Shown: positions 51,581 through 59,965, counted from the first letter of the stretch. The stretch is DNA of 64,000 nucleotides from an uncultured Saprospirales bacterium (GCA_937864265.1 CALMIR010000170.1:1-64000); one strand, 5' to 3'. The notes: generated from the sequence alone by a model not told the origin. Numbers and translations are program-made.

Positions 51581-52691
51581 AGTCTTCCTTCTCTTCCCCG
51601 ATCAAAAAGCTGCTCACCAGGCGATGAAAATGGTGCACGCATTTTTCCATACTAGGAGAAAAGCGCCCTTTCCAGTAGAGGCGAGATTTAATGCCCTGTT
51701 GCACGCTTTCCACCACAGCTTCGTCCTCCATTTCCGTCTGGTGAATATTGGCATTTTCGCGGGCAAACTCCTGTCCTTCAAAAGTATAGGCGCGGAAGCG
51801 CACCAGTGTCTGTTCCGGTCCAATCGGTTCCACCACATTCATGGACAAGCCCCAGGGGTAAAAATTGAGCATCAGGTTGGGGAATACCCAAAAATAGTAG
51901 GCAAATACCCGGCGTCCGTAGTCGCGATGGTCGGGCGGCAGATCAAAGCAAGGTGAATGCGCATCGGCAATGCCCACTTGCAAGTTGCAATACGGAAACA
52001 GTTCATAGTCGTATTGGCCAAAATCGAGTGCCTTGTTGAGGCCAGGGTGCACAAAAGGCACGTGGAAGCCTTCCAGGTAATTGTCCACGTACAAAGCCCA
52101 ATGCGCATTGACCGGATAATCCTGAGTGCCCGTTTCTGATAGCCTAAGTTGGTCAAAAGGTAAAAATCCGATGCGCTCCGTCACAGGTGCCATGATATCA
52201 TCGAGCGGGAGAAAAGGCGATAGGCTGGTAAAAAGCATGTTGCACCAAGATAGCAGCGGCAACTCCGGCAAGTGATCGGTGGGGGCTGGGAAATTTTCTA
52301 CCCCCTGAAAACCGGGCATGCTTTTGAATTCGCCATTCAGGTGGAAACAGCGCCCGTGATAGCCGCAAGTGATCTGTCGGGCATTCCCCGCCTCTTCTAC
52401 CATGATCTTTCCCCGATGGGTACATACATTCGACAAGCAACGGCTTTGCCCTGCTTGGTCTTTAGTCAGCAAAAGCGGCTCATTGAGAAAGCCAGGTAGC
52501 AATTCGACGGGCAGCACATAGCCGTTTTCCGGCAAATCGGCTTCATCGGCTACCCAATGCCAGCATCGGGTGAATACCTGCTCTTTCGCCAACTCAAACA
52601 GCTCTGTTTTGCGATAAAAATCGGCGGGCAGGGTGTAGGCTTGGGTAATGGATGGGGCTACGGCCAGTTCAGAATCATTGTTCTTCTTCAT
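51573..52691 (-). CDS. Rieske aromatic-ring-type oxygenase alpha subunit
   Basis: 372 residues from the ATG giving M-K-K-N-N-D-S; an ATG 6 codons upstream is also possible. The Rieske [2Fe-2S] ligands are C-x-H (V-C-T-H-R) and C-x-x-H (C-G-Y-H-G). The mononuclear iron site is D-N-Y-L-E-G-F-H-V-P-F-V-H. The whole resembles the choline monooxygenase / carnitine oxygenase branch, but the substrate cannot be read. It overlaps the trypsin-like protease gene upstream by 17 bases, so translation is coupled. A separate reductase is not present. Its stop shares the palindrome TTACGTAA with hepT. Confidence 0.87.
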   Translation of the reverse strand: MKKNNDSELAVAPSITQAYTLPADFYRKTELFELAKEQVFTRCWHWVADEADLPENGYVLPVELLPGFLNEPLLLTKDQAGQSRCLSNVCTHRGKIMVEEAGNARQITCGYHGRCFHLNGEFKSMPGFQGVENFPAPTDHLPELPLLSWCNMLFTSLSPFLPLDDIMAPVTERIGFLPFDQLRLSETGTQDYPVNAHWALYVDNYLEGFHVPFVHPGLNKALDFGQYDYELFPYCNLQVGIADAHSPCFDLPPDHRDYGRRVFAYYFWVFPNLMLNFYPWGLSMNVVEPIGPEQTLVRFRAYTFEGQEFARENANIHQTEMEDEAVVESVQQGIKSRLYWKGRFSPSMEKCVHHFHRLVSSFLIGEEKEDFT

Positions 52692-53766
52692 ATTTCCAGG
52701 ATGCGCCATATTGTTCTACTAAAATATTGTCAAAATGATCCGCTTTGTTAAACAGGTTTTGGAAAAGCTTTTTCCCAGTGTCCACATTCAGGTAGCGGTC
52801 ATAAATGATCAGTGATAGGATGATGTCGCGCCCTTTGATGCTAAAATTTAGCCCCTCAATCTGATAGTTCTGCCGCAGCAGGTATTCATAAAGCGGCTTG
52901 ATATTGTCTTTTGGCAACAGGCACAAATAAGCATCGCCGGAAATAATACCGCTTTCCTCATGGTAGGAAATCGTAATTCGGGCACTTCCTTGTTGGATTT
53001 CCCAGTTGTTGGGCCCTCTACGCGAAAGGGTGATGTCGTGCCCAGCATCTTTCAACAATTCTTCAATGGTATGGGCGATACCGGCGGGTTCGTACAATTC
53101 GGCTAGTGAAGCCAGATCAACCCGGGCACCGCAATGGGGGCAGTATTTGTCGTTCTCGATATTGAGTTCAGATACGATATTTTGGCAGGATTCGCAGCGA
53201 ACTTTTACTTGGCCGCTTGCCTCCAAAAAGTCCTGAATGGCATCGTGCAAATAATGCACAGGCAATGAAAAACCGATATTATCGCCATCCTGAATGATAA
53301 AGGTATTGATACCGATCACCTGTCCCTTGTTGTTGACCAATGGGCCGCCGCTGTTGCCGGGATTCAGCGCCGCATCGTGTTGGATGTAGCGGATGCCTTC
53401 CTGCTCGTGATTGGTATTGGAAATGATACCCTGGGTAGTGGTAAACTTTAATCCAAACGGGTGGCCGCAGGCAATCACTTGGTCGCCTTCGGCAAAAAGG
53501 TGGTTAATGCCCAACTCCACCATGGGCAAGTCGATTTCGTCTGGCGCTTTCAAAAAAGCCAAATCGTACTTGGGATCTGTATAAATAACAGGAACCAATT
53601 GTTTGTTAAACCCTTTGCCTTCTACAATGGCCTCCCGGTTGCCCCGAACGACGTGTTCGTTGGTGATGATCAGGTTGGCATCTTTGAAATAAAACCCAGT
53701 ACCGGTGCTGTAAGGCGTGGCAATTTGGATAACAACAGAGGTGTAGCGTTCAATGACTTCTTTCAT
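52675..53766 (-). CDS. Cytosolic trypsin-like serine protease with zinc ribbon
   Basis: 363 residues with no signal peptide or membrane helix. The protease domain (1-180) has the triad H38 (I-T-N-E-H-V-V), D68 (K-Y-D-L-A-F-L) and S139 (P-G-N-S-G-G-P-L). A zinc ribbon follows with C191-x-x-C194 and C209-x-x-C212. The last 150 residues (G-P-N-N-W-E-I-Q-Q-G, then G-L-N-F-S-I-K-G-R-D-I-I-L-S) look like a YbjN-type alpha-beta domain. There is no PDZ domain, unlike DegP. This combination in the cytoplasm suggests regulated proteolysis. It has its own promoter and is coupled to the Rieske gene. Confidence 0.85.
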   Translation of the reverse strand: MKEVIERYTSVVIQIATPYSTGTGFYFKDANLIITNEHVVRGNREAIVEGKGFNKQLVPVIYTDPKYDLAFLKAPDEIDLPMVELGINHLFAEGDQVIACGHPFGLKFTTTQGIISNTNHEQEGIRYIQHDAALNPGNSGGPLVNNKGQVIGINTFIIQDGDNIGFSLPVHYLHDAIQDFLEASGQVKVRCESCQNIVSELNIENDKYCPHCGARVDLASLAELYEPAGIAHTIEELLKDAGHDITLSRRGPNNWEIQQGSARITISYHEESGIISGDAYLCLLPKDNIKPLYEYLLRQNYQIEGLNFSIKGRDIILSLIIYDRYLNVDTGKKLFQNLFNKADHFDNILVEQYGASWKYEEEQ

Positions 53767-53771
53767 ACAGA

Positions 53772-53815
53772 CCGACTAAGTCGGCAAATATAATGGCTTA
53801 TCGTCATTTACACAA
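53772..53815 (-). promoter_or_regulatory. Promoter and palindrome of the protease-Rieske unit
   Basis: On the minus strand TTG (53815-53813), a 20-base spacer and TATATTTG (53792-53785). The palindrome CCGACT-A-AGTCGG (53784-53772) covers the expected transcription start and could be an operator. The unit is thus separable from paaABC. Confidence 0.55.
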
Positions 53816-53833
53816 TTTGGGAAGCGGGTATTT

Positions 53834-54595
53834 TCACCAACTCATATTGGGATACGCCCTTTGCACGAATTGCAATTCGGCTAAAATGTAACCCAAGTGT
53901 TCGCTGTGCCGCGCACCCGTTTTGCCTCCCTCCTGTATCCAACTGTTTTCAGGAACCTGCAAAGTGGCTTCTTGAAGCACCGCATGCACCTTTTCGAGGT
54001 ACTGTCGTTTGATCTGCTGCAAATCGGGGCCAATGCCAACTTCCTTCATTTGGCGATCTGTCTCTGTTTCTGTTGTCAGCTCACCAGTGAACATCCAGAG
54101 GTCGTCCAGTGCCTGCTGCATTTTTTGATGGCTCAATTCGGTGCCGTCGCCCAAGCGGATCATCCATTCCGAGCTGTACCGCAAATGGTAGGTAATTTCT
54201 TTGATGGCTTTCCCCGCAATGGCCTTTAATTGCTCGTCGTTGCTGCTGAGCAGGGCTTCATACAAGTAAAAATTGAAAGCGTCAAAAAGAAATTGGCGGG
54301 TAATCAAGTAGGCAAAATCTTCATTGGGCTGTTCAACCAACAATACATTGCGAAATTCTGGAACATCGCGCAGATAGGCCAATTGGTCTTCATCCCGTCC
54401 TTTGTTTTCGATGGCGGCGGCGTGCTGCAAGAGCGAACGAGCCTGCCCCACCTGATCCAAGGCAATGTTGGTTAGCGCAATATCCTGTTCAAGCACCGGG
54501 GCTTTGCCGCAATATTCAGAAAGGCGATGACCCAGAATGAGCGCATTATCGCCCAACTGTAAGAGGTATTGGAAATGAGTTTCCCGCAAGTCCAT
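53834..54595 (-). CDS. paaC: Phenylacetyl-CoA epoxidase subunit PaaC
   Basis: 253 residues from the ATG giving M-D-L-R-E-T-H-F-Q-Y-L; the frame continues 74 codons upstream through paaB, which is coincidental. PaaC is the structural, non-catalytic ferritin-like partner of PaaA in the epoxidase that converts phenylacetyl-CoA to its 1,2-epoxide. Seen: G-D-N-A-L-I-L-G-H-R-L-S-E-Y-C-G, N-I-A-L-D-Q-V-G-Q-A-R, and E-I-T-Y-H-L-R-Y-S-S-E-W. It lies 1 base after paaB in a paaABC set. Confidence 0.92.
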   Translation of the reverse strand: MDLRETHFQYLLQLGDNALILGHRLSEYCGKAPVLEQDIALTNIALDQVGQARSLLQHAAAIENKGRDEDQLAYLRDVPEFRNVLLVEQPNEDFAYLITRQFLFDAFNFYLYEALLSSNDEQLKAIAGKAIKEITYHLRYSSEWMIRLGDGTELSHQKMQQALDDLWMFTGELTTETETDRQMKEVGIGPDLQQIKRQYLEKVHAVLQEATLQVPENSWIQEGGKTGARHSEHLGYILAELQFVQRAYPNMSW

Positions 54596-54596
54596 A

Positions 54597-54884
54597 TTAT
54601 AGGTGTTTAACCTCATCGGGCAAGTGATAAAAAGTAGGGTGGCGGTAAGTCTTATCTTCGGCCGGATCGAAAAGCGATTCGTTTTGGTCAGGGCTTGAGG
54701 CCTTGATATGTTTTGATTCCACCACCCATATACTTGCTCCTTCCCCTCTTCGGGTATAAACATCCCGGGCATTTTCCAATGCCATTTCTTCGTCAGCCGC
54801 ATGCAAACTGCCCACATGCTTGTGGCTCAGCCCGTTCTTGCTTCTGATGAACACTTCCCACAAAGGCCAGCTTTTATTGTTCAT
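54597..54884 (-). CDS. paaB: Phenylacetyl-CoA epoxidase subunit PaaB
   Basis: 95 residues, the normal size. Seen: W-P-L-W-E-V-F-I-R-S-K-N-G-L-S-H-K-H-V-G-S-L-H at the N-terminus, then A-L-E-N-A-R-D-V-Y-T-R-R-G-E-G and S-I-W-V-V. PaaB bridges PaaAC dimers in the complex. It lies between paaA (68 bases upstream, across a run of heptamer repeats) and paaC. Confidence 0.93.
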   Translation of the reverse strand: MNNKSWPLWEVFIRSKNGLSHKHVGSLHAADEEMALENARDVYTRRGEGASIWVVESKHIKASSPDQNESLFDPAEDKTYRHPTFYHLPDEVKHL

Positions 54885-54925
54885 TGATATTTTTGATGCG
54901 TATTTGAATATTTTTGAGTGTAGCC

Positions 54926-54960
54926 CAGAAACCGGAAACCTGGAACCAGAAACTAAAGAC
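54926..54960. repeat. Five degenerate heptamer repeats between paaA and paaB
   Basis: CAGAAAC, CGGAAAC, CTGGAAC, CAGAAAC, TAAAGAC run end to end and reach into the last two codons of paaA. The unit matches the AGAAACC-type repeats around 59.4 kb. Confidence 0.65.
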
Positions 54961-55909
54961 TTCCAACCAACTCCTCTTTCCGCTTTCTCCGTTTCTCACT
55001 ATACGCCAGAGCCGCTTCCCGAACCCATGCCCCTTCTTCGTGGGCTTTGAGGCGGGCTTTCATCCGCTGCCGATTGCAAGGGCCGTTGCCTTGAATGACC
55101 TGGCGGAATTCCTCCCAGTTGATGGCGCCAAAATCGTAGTGCTCGCGTTCGTCGTTCCATTTCAAATCGGGATCGGGTACAGTAAGCCCTAAAAATTCAG
55201 CTTGGGGTACTGTGATGTCAACAAAACGCTGGCGGAGTTCGTCATTGGTCATGCGTTTGATGCGCCACTTCATGGACTTTTCTGTATGCACAGAATCTTC
55301 ATCGCTGGGGCCAAACATCATCAAAGAAGGCCACCACCAGCGATTCAAAGCATCCTGAGCCATTTGCTTTTGTGCTTCCGTTCCCTGGCAAAGGGTGAGC
55401 ATGATCTCGTAGCCTTGGCGTTGGTGAAAACTTTCTTCTTTGCAGATTCTGACCATAGCACGAGCATAAGGGCCGTACGAACAGCGGCACAGCGGCACCT
55501 GATTCATAATGGCAGCGCCGTCCACCAACCAACCGATAGCGCCGATGTCGGCCCAACTCAGGGTCGGATAGTTGAAAATACTGCTGTATTTGGCTTTACC
55601 GCTGTGCAGTTCTTCCAACAATTCGTCGCGCTCGATGCCCAGCGTTTCCGCAGCGCTGTACAAGTACAGGCCATGGCCTGCCTCGTCCTGAACCTTGGCA
55701 ATTAGCGCTACTTTTCGGCGCAACGATGGGGCACGGGTAATCCAATTGCTCTCGGGTAACATGCCAATGATTTCAGAATGGGCATGTTGGGCAATTTGCC
55801 GGATCAGCATTTGGCGGTATTCTTCCGGCATCCAATCGCGAGGCTCCATTTTTTCTTCTCTGTCGATTCGAGCCTGAAATTGGGCTTCTGCTTGGATTTG
55901 GTTAGGCAT
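54953..55909 (-). CDS. paaA: Phenylacetyl-CoA epoxidase catalytic subunit PaaA
   Basis: 318 residues from the ATG giving [10 protein letters not shown]; 18 codons further up are in frame but belong to the leader. This is the diiron catalytic subunit. Ferritin-type ligand helices are visible: [22 protein letters not shown], and E-E-S-F-H-Q-R-Q-G. Also seen is [10 protein letters not shown], a conserved stretch. It heads the paaABC set on the minus strand behind a TetR-type palindrome at 55967-55982. The paaD/E, ring-opening and CoA-ligase genes are outside the window. Confidence 0.94.
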   Translation of the reverse strand: MPNQIQAEAQFQARIDREEKMEPRDWMPEEYRQMLIRQIAQHAHSEIIGMLPESNWITRAPSLRRKVALIAKVQDEAGHGLYLYSAAETLGIERDELLEELHSGKAKYSSIFNYPTLSWADIGAIGWLVDGAAIMNQVPLCRCSYGPYARAMVRICKEESFHQRQGYEIMLTLCQGTEAQKQMAQDALNRWWWPSLMMFGPSDEDSVHTEKSMKWRIKRMTNDELRQRFVDITVPQAEFLGLTVPDPDLKWNDEREHYDFGAINWEEFRQVIQGNGPCNRQRMKARLKAHEEGAWVREAALAYSEKRRKRKEELVGSL

Positions 55910-55940
55910 AATTGGTCTTTTTTGAATAACGTTCTGGCTG

Positions 55941-55948
55941 CAAATATA
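55941..55948 (-). promoter_or_regulatory. -7 element of paaABC
   Basis: Reads TATATTTG on the minus strand, matching TAnnTTTG, 32 bases before the paaA ATG. Confidence 0.55.
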
Positions 55949-55966
55949 CTTTGTAAAACACAATTA

Positions 55967-55982
55967 ACGAACGTTTGTTCGT
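55967..55982. promoter_or_regulatory. TetR-type palindrome upstream of paaABC
   Basis: ACGAAC-GTTT-GTTCGT; the arms (55967-55972 and 55977-55982) lie just upstream of the paaA -7 box, over the -33 region. TetR-family repressors, including those of phenylacetate genes, bind sites of this design. No such regulator gene is in the window. Confidence 0.6.
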
Positions 55983-56106
55983 AAAATTAACAACAATTGA
56001 ACTTTCCAGACAGCTTTTTAATAAGCTGTAAAAAGAGGAAAAATAAAAATAATGGATTTCAATGTGGTAACTTTCAAAAAAAGCCGCAATTCCTTGTAAA
56101 AAGCAT

Positions 56107-56114
56107 TATTTTTG
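56107..56114 (+). promoter_or_regulatory. -7 element of the aminotransferase gene
   Basis: TATTTTTG matches TAnnTTTG, 27 bases before the ATG at 56142. Confidence 0.5.
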
Positions 56115-56141
56115 CAGCTTAAAAATTAAAAAACAACAAAA

Positions 56142-57353
56142 ATGGCGATGGTAAGTACGTATCCGCTCTCCAAGCGGGTAATGCAAATGGAAGAATCTGC
56201 CACTTTGAGGATGTCTCAATTGGCCCGCGACCTGGCTGCGCAGGGGCACAAAGTGATCAACCTGAGTCTGGGCGAACCAGATTTTGACACACCTGTGCAC
56301 ATCAAAGAGGCGGCCAAACAAGCCTTGGATCAAGGATATACCAAATATACCCCCGTACCGGGTTTGGTGGAGCTGAAAAAAGCCATCCAGGAAAAATTCA
56401 AGCGGGACAACGGATTGGATTTTGCGCTCAATCAGATTGTTGTGTCCAATGGTGCCAAGCAGTCCATCGCCAATATCTGTCTTTCTTTGTTGGATGAAGG
56501 CGACGAGGTGATCATTTTGGCGCCTTATTGGGTATCCTATTCTGCCATCGTAGAATTGGCTGGTGGAAAACCCATATTGGTAAAATCGGGCATAGAGCAG
56601 GACTACAAATCGACAGCGGAAGAGATACAAGCCGCGATTACCGACCGCACCAAAGCGCTGCTTTATTCCTCGCCTTGTAATCCAACAGGTTCTGTTTATA
56701 CCAAAGAAGAGCTAAAAGCCATCGCCGATATGATTGCCCAATACGAGGACATCGTCATTATATCGGATGAAATTTACGAATACATCAATTTTGGTGAAAA
56801 ACATTTCAGTATCGGCGCTTTTGAAAATGTCAAAGACCGTACGGTTACAGTCAATGGTTTTGCCAAGGGCTTTGCCATGACGGGCTGGCGTTTGGGCTAC
56901 ATAGGTGGGCCCGCGTGGTTGGCCGATGCTTGTACCAAAATACAGGGTCAGGTGACCTCTGGCGCTACCGCTTTCGGGCAAATGGCAGCCGCTCATGCGC
57001 TGTTGGCCGATATGCAACCCACTTACAATATGCGAGAAGCCTTCCTGCGTCGCCGCGATCTGGTGATCGAAAAACTGAGTGCGATACCCGGGTTTAAAGT
57101 AAACCGCCCTCAAGGTGCCTTTTATATTTTCCCCGACATCAGCGCTTATTTCGGGCTGAGCAGCCCGGATGGAACTCTCATCCGAAACTCAGACGATTTA
57201 TGTGAATATCTGCTCGAAAAAGCCCATGTGGCTGCTGTAGCAGGTGCCGCTTTTGGAGCTGAAAACTGCTTCCGCATTTCTTACGCCGCTTCAGAGGAAG
57301 ATTTGATTACTGCTATAGATAGGATAGGTGCCGCTGTAGCGGATTTGAAATAA
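56142..57353 (+). CDS. Aspartate-type aminotransferase (class I, PLP)
   Basis: 403 residues. It transfers an amino group between aspartate or another amino acid and 2-oxoglutarate. Landmarks of the Ib subgroup: I-N-L-S-L-G-E-P-D-F-D-T-P, Y-T-P-V-P-G, V-V-S-N-G-A-K-Q-S-I-A, C-N-P-T-G, I-I-S-D-E-I-Y-E-Y-I, the PLP lysine in N-G-F-A-K-G-F-A-M-T-G-W-R-L-G-Y, and the C-terminal arginine F-R-I-S-Y-A. The exact substrate cannot be fixed. It is divergent from paaA. Confidence 0.92.
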   Translation: MAMVSTYPLSKRVMQMEESATLRMSQLARDLAAQGHKVINLSLGEPDFDTPVHIKEAAKQALDQGYTKYTPVPGLVELKKAIQEKFKRDNGLDFALNQIVVSNGAKQSIANICLSLLDEGDEVIILAPYWVSYSAIVELAGGKPILVKSGIEQDYKSTAEEIQAAITDRTKALLYSSPCNPTGSVYTKEELKAIADMIAQYEDIVIISDEIYEYINFGEKHFSIGAFENVKDRTVTVNGFAKGFAMTGWRLGYIGGPAWLADACTKIQGQVTSGATAFGQMAAAHALLADMQPTYNMREAFLRRRDLVIEKLSAIPGFKVNRPQGAFYIFPDISAYFGLSSPDGTLIRNSDDLCEYLLEKAHVAAVAGAAFGAENCFRISYAASEEDLITAIDRIGAAVADLK

Positions 57354-57459
57354 GCCTGAAAGGCAATTCAAATAGGGCAGTGGCAAACTACAAGATGTAT
57401 TTTGCCGCTCTACCAGGCTGTTTTTTTAAAACTACAGAAAGCTTAAATTTTTTTTCCTT

Positions 57460-57476
57460 AGTGTAAAAAATACACT
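57460..57476 (+). promoter_or_regulatory. Small palindrome upstream of the kinase gene
   Basis: AGTGTA-AAAAA-TACACT (arms 57460-57465 and 57471-57476), followed by TACCTTTA, a weak -7 match. It lies 25 bases before the ATG at 57501. Arms of six bases give only modest weight. Confidence 0.3.
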
Positions 57477-57500
57477 ACCTTTACCGATCAAACATTTCCT

Positions 57501-58343
57501 ATGGTCGTAATAGTAGATAGCGGATCGACAAAGGCAGATTGGAAAGTGGTCAATGGACAAGAAGTTCACAGCATCAGCACGATGGGCTTTAACCCTGTTT
57601 TTCACAATTCAGAGTTGATAAAAACAGAGGTATCCAAGGCGTTCAATGGCAAATCCTTTCCAGACGAAACCACTCATGTTTATTACTACGGAGCGGGCTG
57701 CTGGGATGCCCGCCTGAAAAAGGTAGTGGAAGAAGCCTTAACCAATGTATTCAATCATGCCGCTATCAATGTGGAGCATGACTTACTGGGGGCTGCTAGA
57801 GCTACCTGCGGCAATGCGCCGGGTATTGCCTGCATATTGGGTACTGGTTCTAATTCATGCTTATACGATGGAAAAGATGTTGTGGATAATGTCACGAATC
57901 TCGGCTATCTATTGGGCGATGAGGGCAGTGGTACACATATCGGTAAGCGGCTAATACGGGCTTACTTTTACCGGGAGTTGCCCAAAGAATTGAAAGATGC
58001 TATGGATGAGCATTTTCCGGGAGGTCGCCAAACCATCTTGGACAACGTGTATGGAGGGGGAACGCCAAACGTTTATCTGGCTTCTTTTACTCGTTTTTTC
58101 CATCAATACCGCCATCATCCCTACTTCCAGAAATTATTATACTTATCTTTCTCCGAGTTTATAGACCGCCACGTGCGCAAATATCATGGCCATTTGGGGG
58201 TTCCAATTCATTTTATTGGTTCGGTGGCCTATTATTTTCAGGAAACCCTGCAAGCCATCTTGGAAGAACGCAGCATGACTATGGGACTAGTGATTCAAAA
58301 ACCCATTGATAATCTGGTCGGTTTTCACACTTCTTCCAACTAA
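57501..58343 (+). CDS. N-acetylglucosamine kinase-like protein (BadF/BadG family)
   Basis: 280 residues. It belongs to the actin-fold BadF/BadG/BcrA/BcrD ATPase family, in which the Bacteroidota members resemble eukaryotic GlcNAc kinase. Seen: V-I-V-D-S-G-S-T-K-A-D-W (phosphate 1), Y-Y-Y-G-A-G-C-W, I-A-C-I-L-G-T-G-S-N-S-C (phosphate 2), and G-Y-L-L-G-D-E-G-S-G-T-H-I-G. The C-terminus has F-I-G-S-V-A-Y-Y-F. GlcNAc phosphorylation is the likely reaction. It lies 23 bases before pfkA, with which it probably shares a transcript and feeds glycolysis. Confidence 0.85.
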   Translation: MVVIVDSGSTKADWKVVNGQEVHSISTMGFNPVFHNSELIKTEVSKAFNGKSFPDETTHVYYYGAGCWDARLKKVVEEALTNVFNHAAINVEHDLLGAARATCGNAPGIACILGTGSNSCLYDGKDVVDNVTNLGYLLGDEGSGTHIGKRLIRAYFYRELPKELKDAMDEHFPGGRQTILDNVYGGGTPNVYLASFTRFFHQYRHHPYFQKLLYLSFSEFIDRHVRKYHGHLGVPIHFIGSVAYYFQETLQAILEERSMTMGLVIQKPIDNLVGFHTSSN

Positions 58344-58366
58344 TCAAAGACAAAAGTATCGGCATC

Positions 58367-59350
58367 ATGAGTAAAAACATCAAACGAATCGCTGTATTCA
58401 CATCAGGGGGCGATGCGCCCGGTATGAATGCGGCTTTACGCGCTGTCGTACGTACTGCTTATTTTCACGATCTTCACGTTTACGGGATTTCCAGGGGTTA
58501 TGAGGGGATGATAGATGGTAAAATTGAGCGGCTGGAACGGGGCGATGTGGGCAATATCATCCATCGCGGGGGCACGATTTTAAAAACAGCCCGCAGCGAG
58601 CGTTTTAGATCGCCGGAAGGCAGAAATCTGGCTTATGAATCGCTGAAAGCATTCGATATAGACGCCTGCGTAGCGATAGGCGGAGACGGCACTTTTACCG
58701 GTGCCGACGTGTTTACCAGTGAATTTGGCATTCCTTTTATTGGTATTCCTGGCACTATCGACAATGATCTTTTTGGCACCGACCTCAGTGTGGGTTTCGA
58801 TACTGCCGTCAATACAGCGATCGAAGCCGTAGATAAAATCAGAGATACCGCCGATTCGCACAACCGCCTTTTCTTTGTAGAAGTGATGGGGCGCCATGCA
58901 GGGTTTATTGCTTTATATACTGGCATCGGCAGTGGAGCGGGCAGCGTGTTGATCCCTGAAAAAGACACTTCTATTGAAAGTTTGGTGGATACCCTAAAGA
59001 AAGGCATTAAGCGGAGCAAACCTTTTGGTATTGTTATTGTTGCCGAGGGAAACAAGAGCGGGAATGCGACGGAAATTGCCCGCAAAGTCAACGAAGCCAT
59101 CGACTTTTACGACACCAAAGTAACCATCATTGGGCACCTACAACGCGGAGGTTCTCCTACCTGCCTCGATCGCGTCTTGGCTTCTCGCTTGGGGTTTGCT
59201 GCCGTAGAGGGGCTGTTGAAAGGCCAGAAAAATGTAATGACGGGCATCATCGACGGTAAAATTACTTATACCCCCTTCAAAGAAGCCGTCACAACGCCTA
59301 AAAAACTCGATCGGGATTTGATCAAAATGGCGGAAATACTGGCGATGTAA
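58367..59350 (+). CDS. pfkA: ATP-dependent 6-phosphofructokinase
   Basis: 327 residues. It phosphorylates fructose 6-phosphate in glycolysis. Landmarks: F-T-S-G-G-D-A-P-G-M-N-A-A-L-R at the start, I-G-G-D-G-T (the glycine after G-G-D marks the ATP-using type), G-I-P-G-T-I-D-N-D (catalytic Asp), M-G-R-H-A-G-F and I-G-H-L-Q-R-G-G-S-P-T. Standard bacterial length. The repeat-rich intergenic region begins at its stop. Confidence 0.95.
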   Translation: MSKNIKRIAVFTSGGDAPGMNAALRAVVRTAYFHDLHVYGISRGYEGMIDGKIERLERGDVGNIIHRGGTILKTARSERFRSPEGRNLAYESLKAFDIDACVAIGGDGTFTGADVFTSEFGIPFIGIPGTIDNDLFGTDLSVGFDTAVNTAIEAVDKIRDTADSHNRLFFVEVMGRHAGFIALYTGIGSGAGSVLIPEKDTSIESLVDTLKKGIKRSKPFGIVIVAEGNKSGNATEIARKVNEAIDFYDTKVTIIGHLQRGGSPTCLDRVLASRLGFAAVEGLLKGQKNVMTGIIDGKITYTPFKEAVTTPKKLDRDLIKMAEILAM

Positions 59351-59358
59351 GGGAAGCT

Positions 59359-59525
59359 GGTTTCTGGTTTCAGGTTTTCCTGCCCCCGTCCGATCCCGCT
59401 GAGCGTATCGGCCTCAGCGGGATCGGACGGGCGGGCGACTGAAAGGCGGGCAGTTTTTTACCCGGCTAAGTACAGCGAAGACGGGCAGGCCCCGCCACGA
59501 CAAAGGCGTGGTTTCTGGTTTCAGG
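59359..59525. repeat. GC-rich palindrome element between 16-bp direct repeats, copy 2 of the mosaic repeat
   Basis: GGTTTCTGGTTTCAGG occurs at 59359-59374 and again at 59510-59525. Between them a perfect 19-bp inverted repeat (59385-59403 and 59413-59431, 9-base loop) begins CCCGTCCGATCCCG. Words such as TTTTTTACCCGGCT and GAAGACGGG are shared, inverted, with copy 1 near 5.9-6.04 kb. Confidence 0.65.
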
Positions 59526-59539
59526 CCACAAACAAAATT

Positions 59540-59567
59540 GGAACTAGAAACTAGAAACCAGAATCGA
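59540..59567. repeat. Four degenerate heptamer repeats
   Basis: GGAACTA, GAAACTA, GAAACCA, GAATCGA, end to end. Confidence 0.6.
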
Positions 59568-59785
59568 AAGCCCCGCTTTTCGCCCTGTCAATAGCCCTGC
59601 TACCGCCCCTCCTTCGAATACTCCTTGCCCGACGACGAAGGAGGCGGGAAAAAGCTGGCCTATCGCTACGTATTCGATTCCTCAAAAAAAAAACGCCCTC
59701 CCCAATTGACTTTTTCCTCAATGCTGCTTATATTGCAGTCAAAATAACAGACGCGAGTTTTCTTTTTCTCAATTTCCCTTCATAG

Positions 59786-59841
59786 TTATACTGACGCTTG
59801 CTTGGTTTTGTGCATACAAAACCAGATGTTCGTCAGTATAA
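59786..59841. other. 56-base two-part hairpin
   Basis: Outer arms TTATACTGACG (59786-59796) and CGTCAGTATAA (59831-59841) pair perfectly; inner arms TGGTTTTGT (59803-59811) and ACAAAACCA (59816-59824) pair around a GCAT loop. A symmetric 6+6-base internal loop separates them. There is no T tract. It could be a regulatory RNA structure, or a small mobile-element remnant. Confidence 0.6.
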
Positions 59842-59965
59842 TTATTCATTACAGACCCAAACAACAAACACTAGATTCCACCAAAAGGTTAGTCTCCTTT
59901 TTGGTGCCGTAGCTTGTTTATTCATTAAAACCATACAATATGAAAACGTTTTTTAACAATGTGAG

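Noticed and set aside
53834..54817. Long form of paaC beginning inside paaB
   Set aside because: The extra 74 residues are out-of-frame paaB sequence; the ATG at 54595 gives the standard PaaC start one base after paaB.
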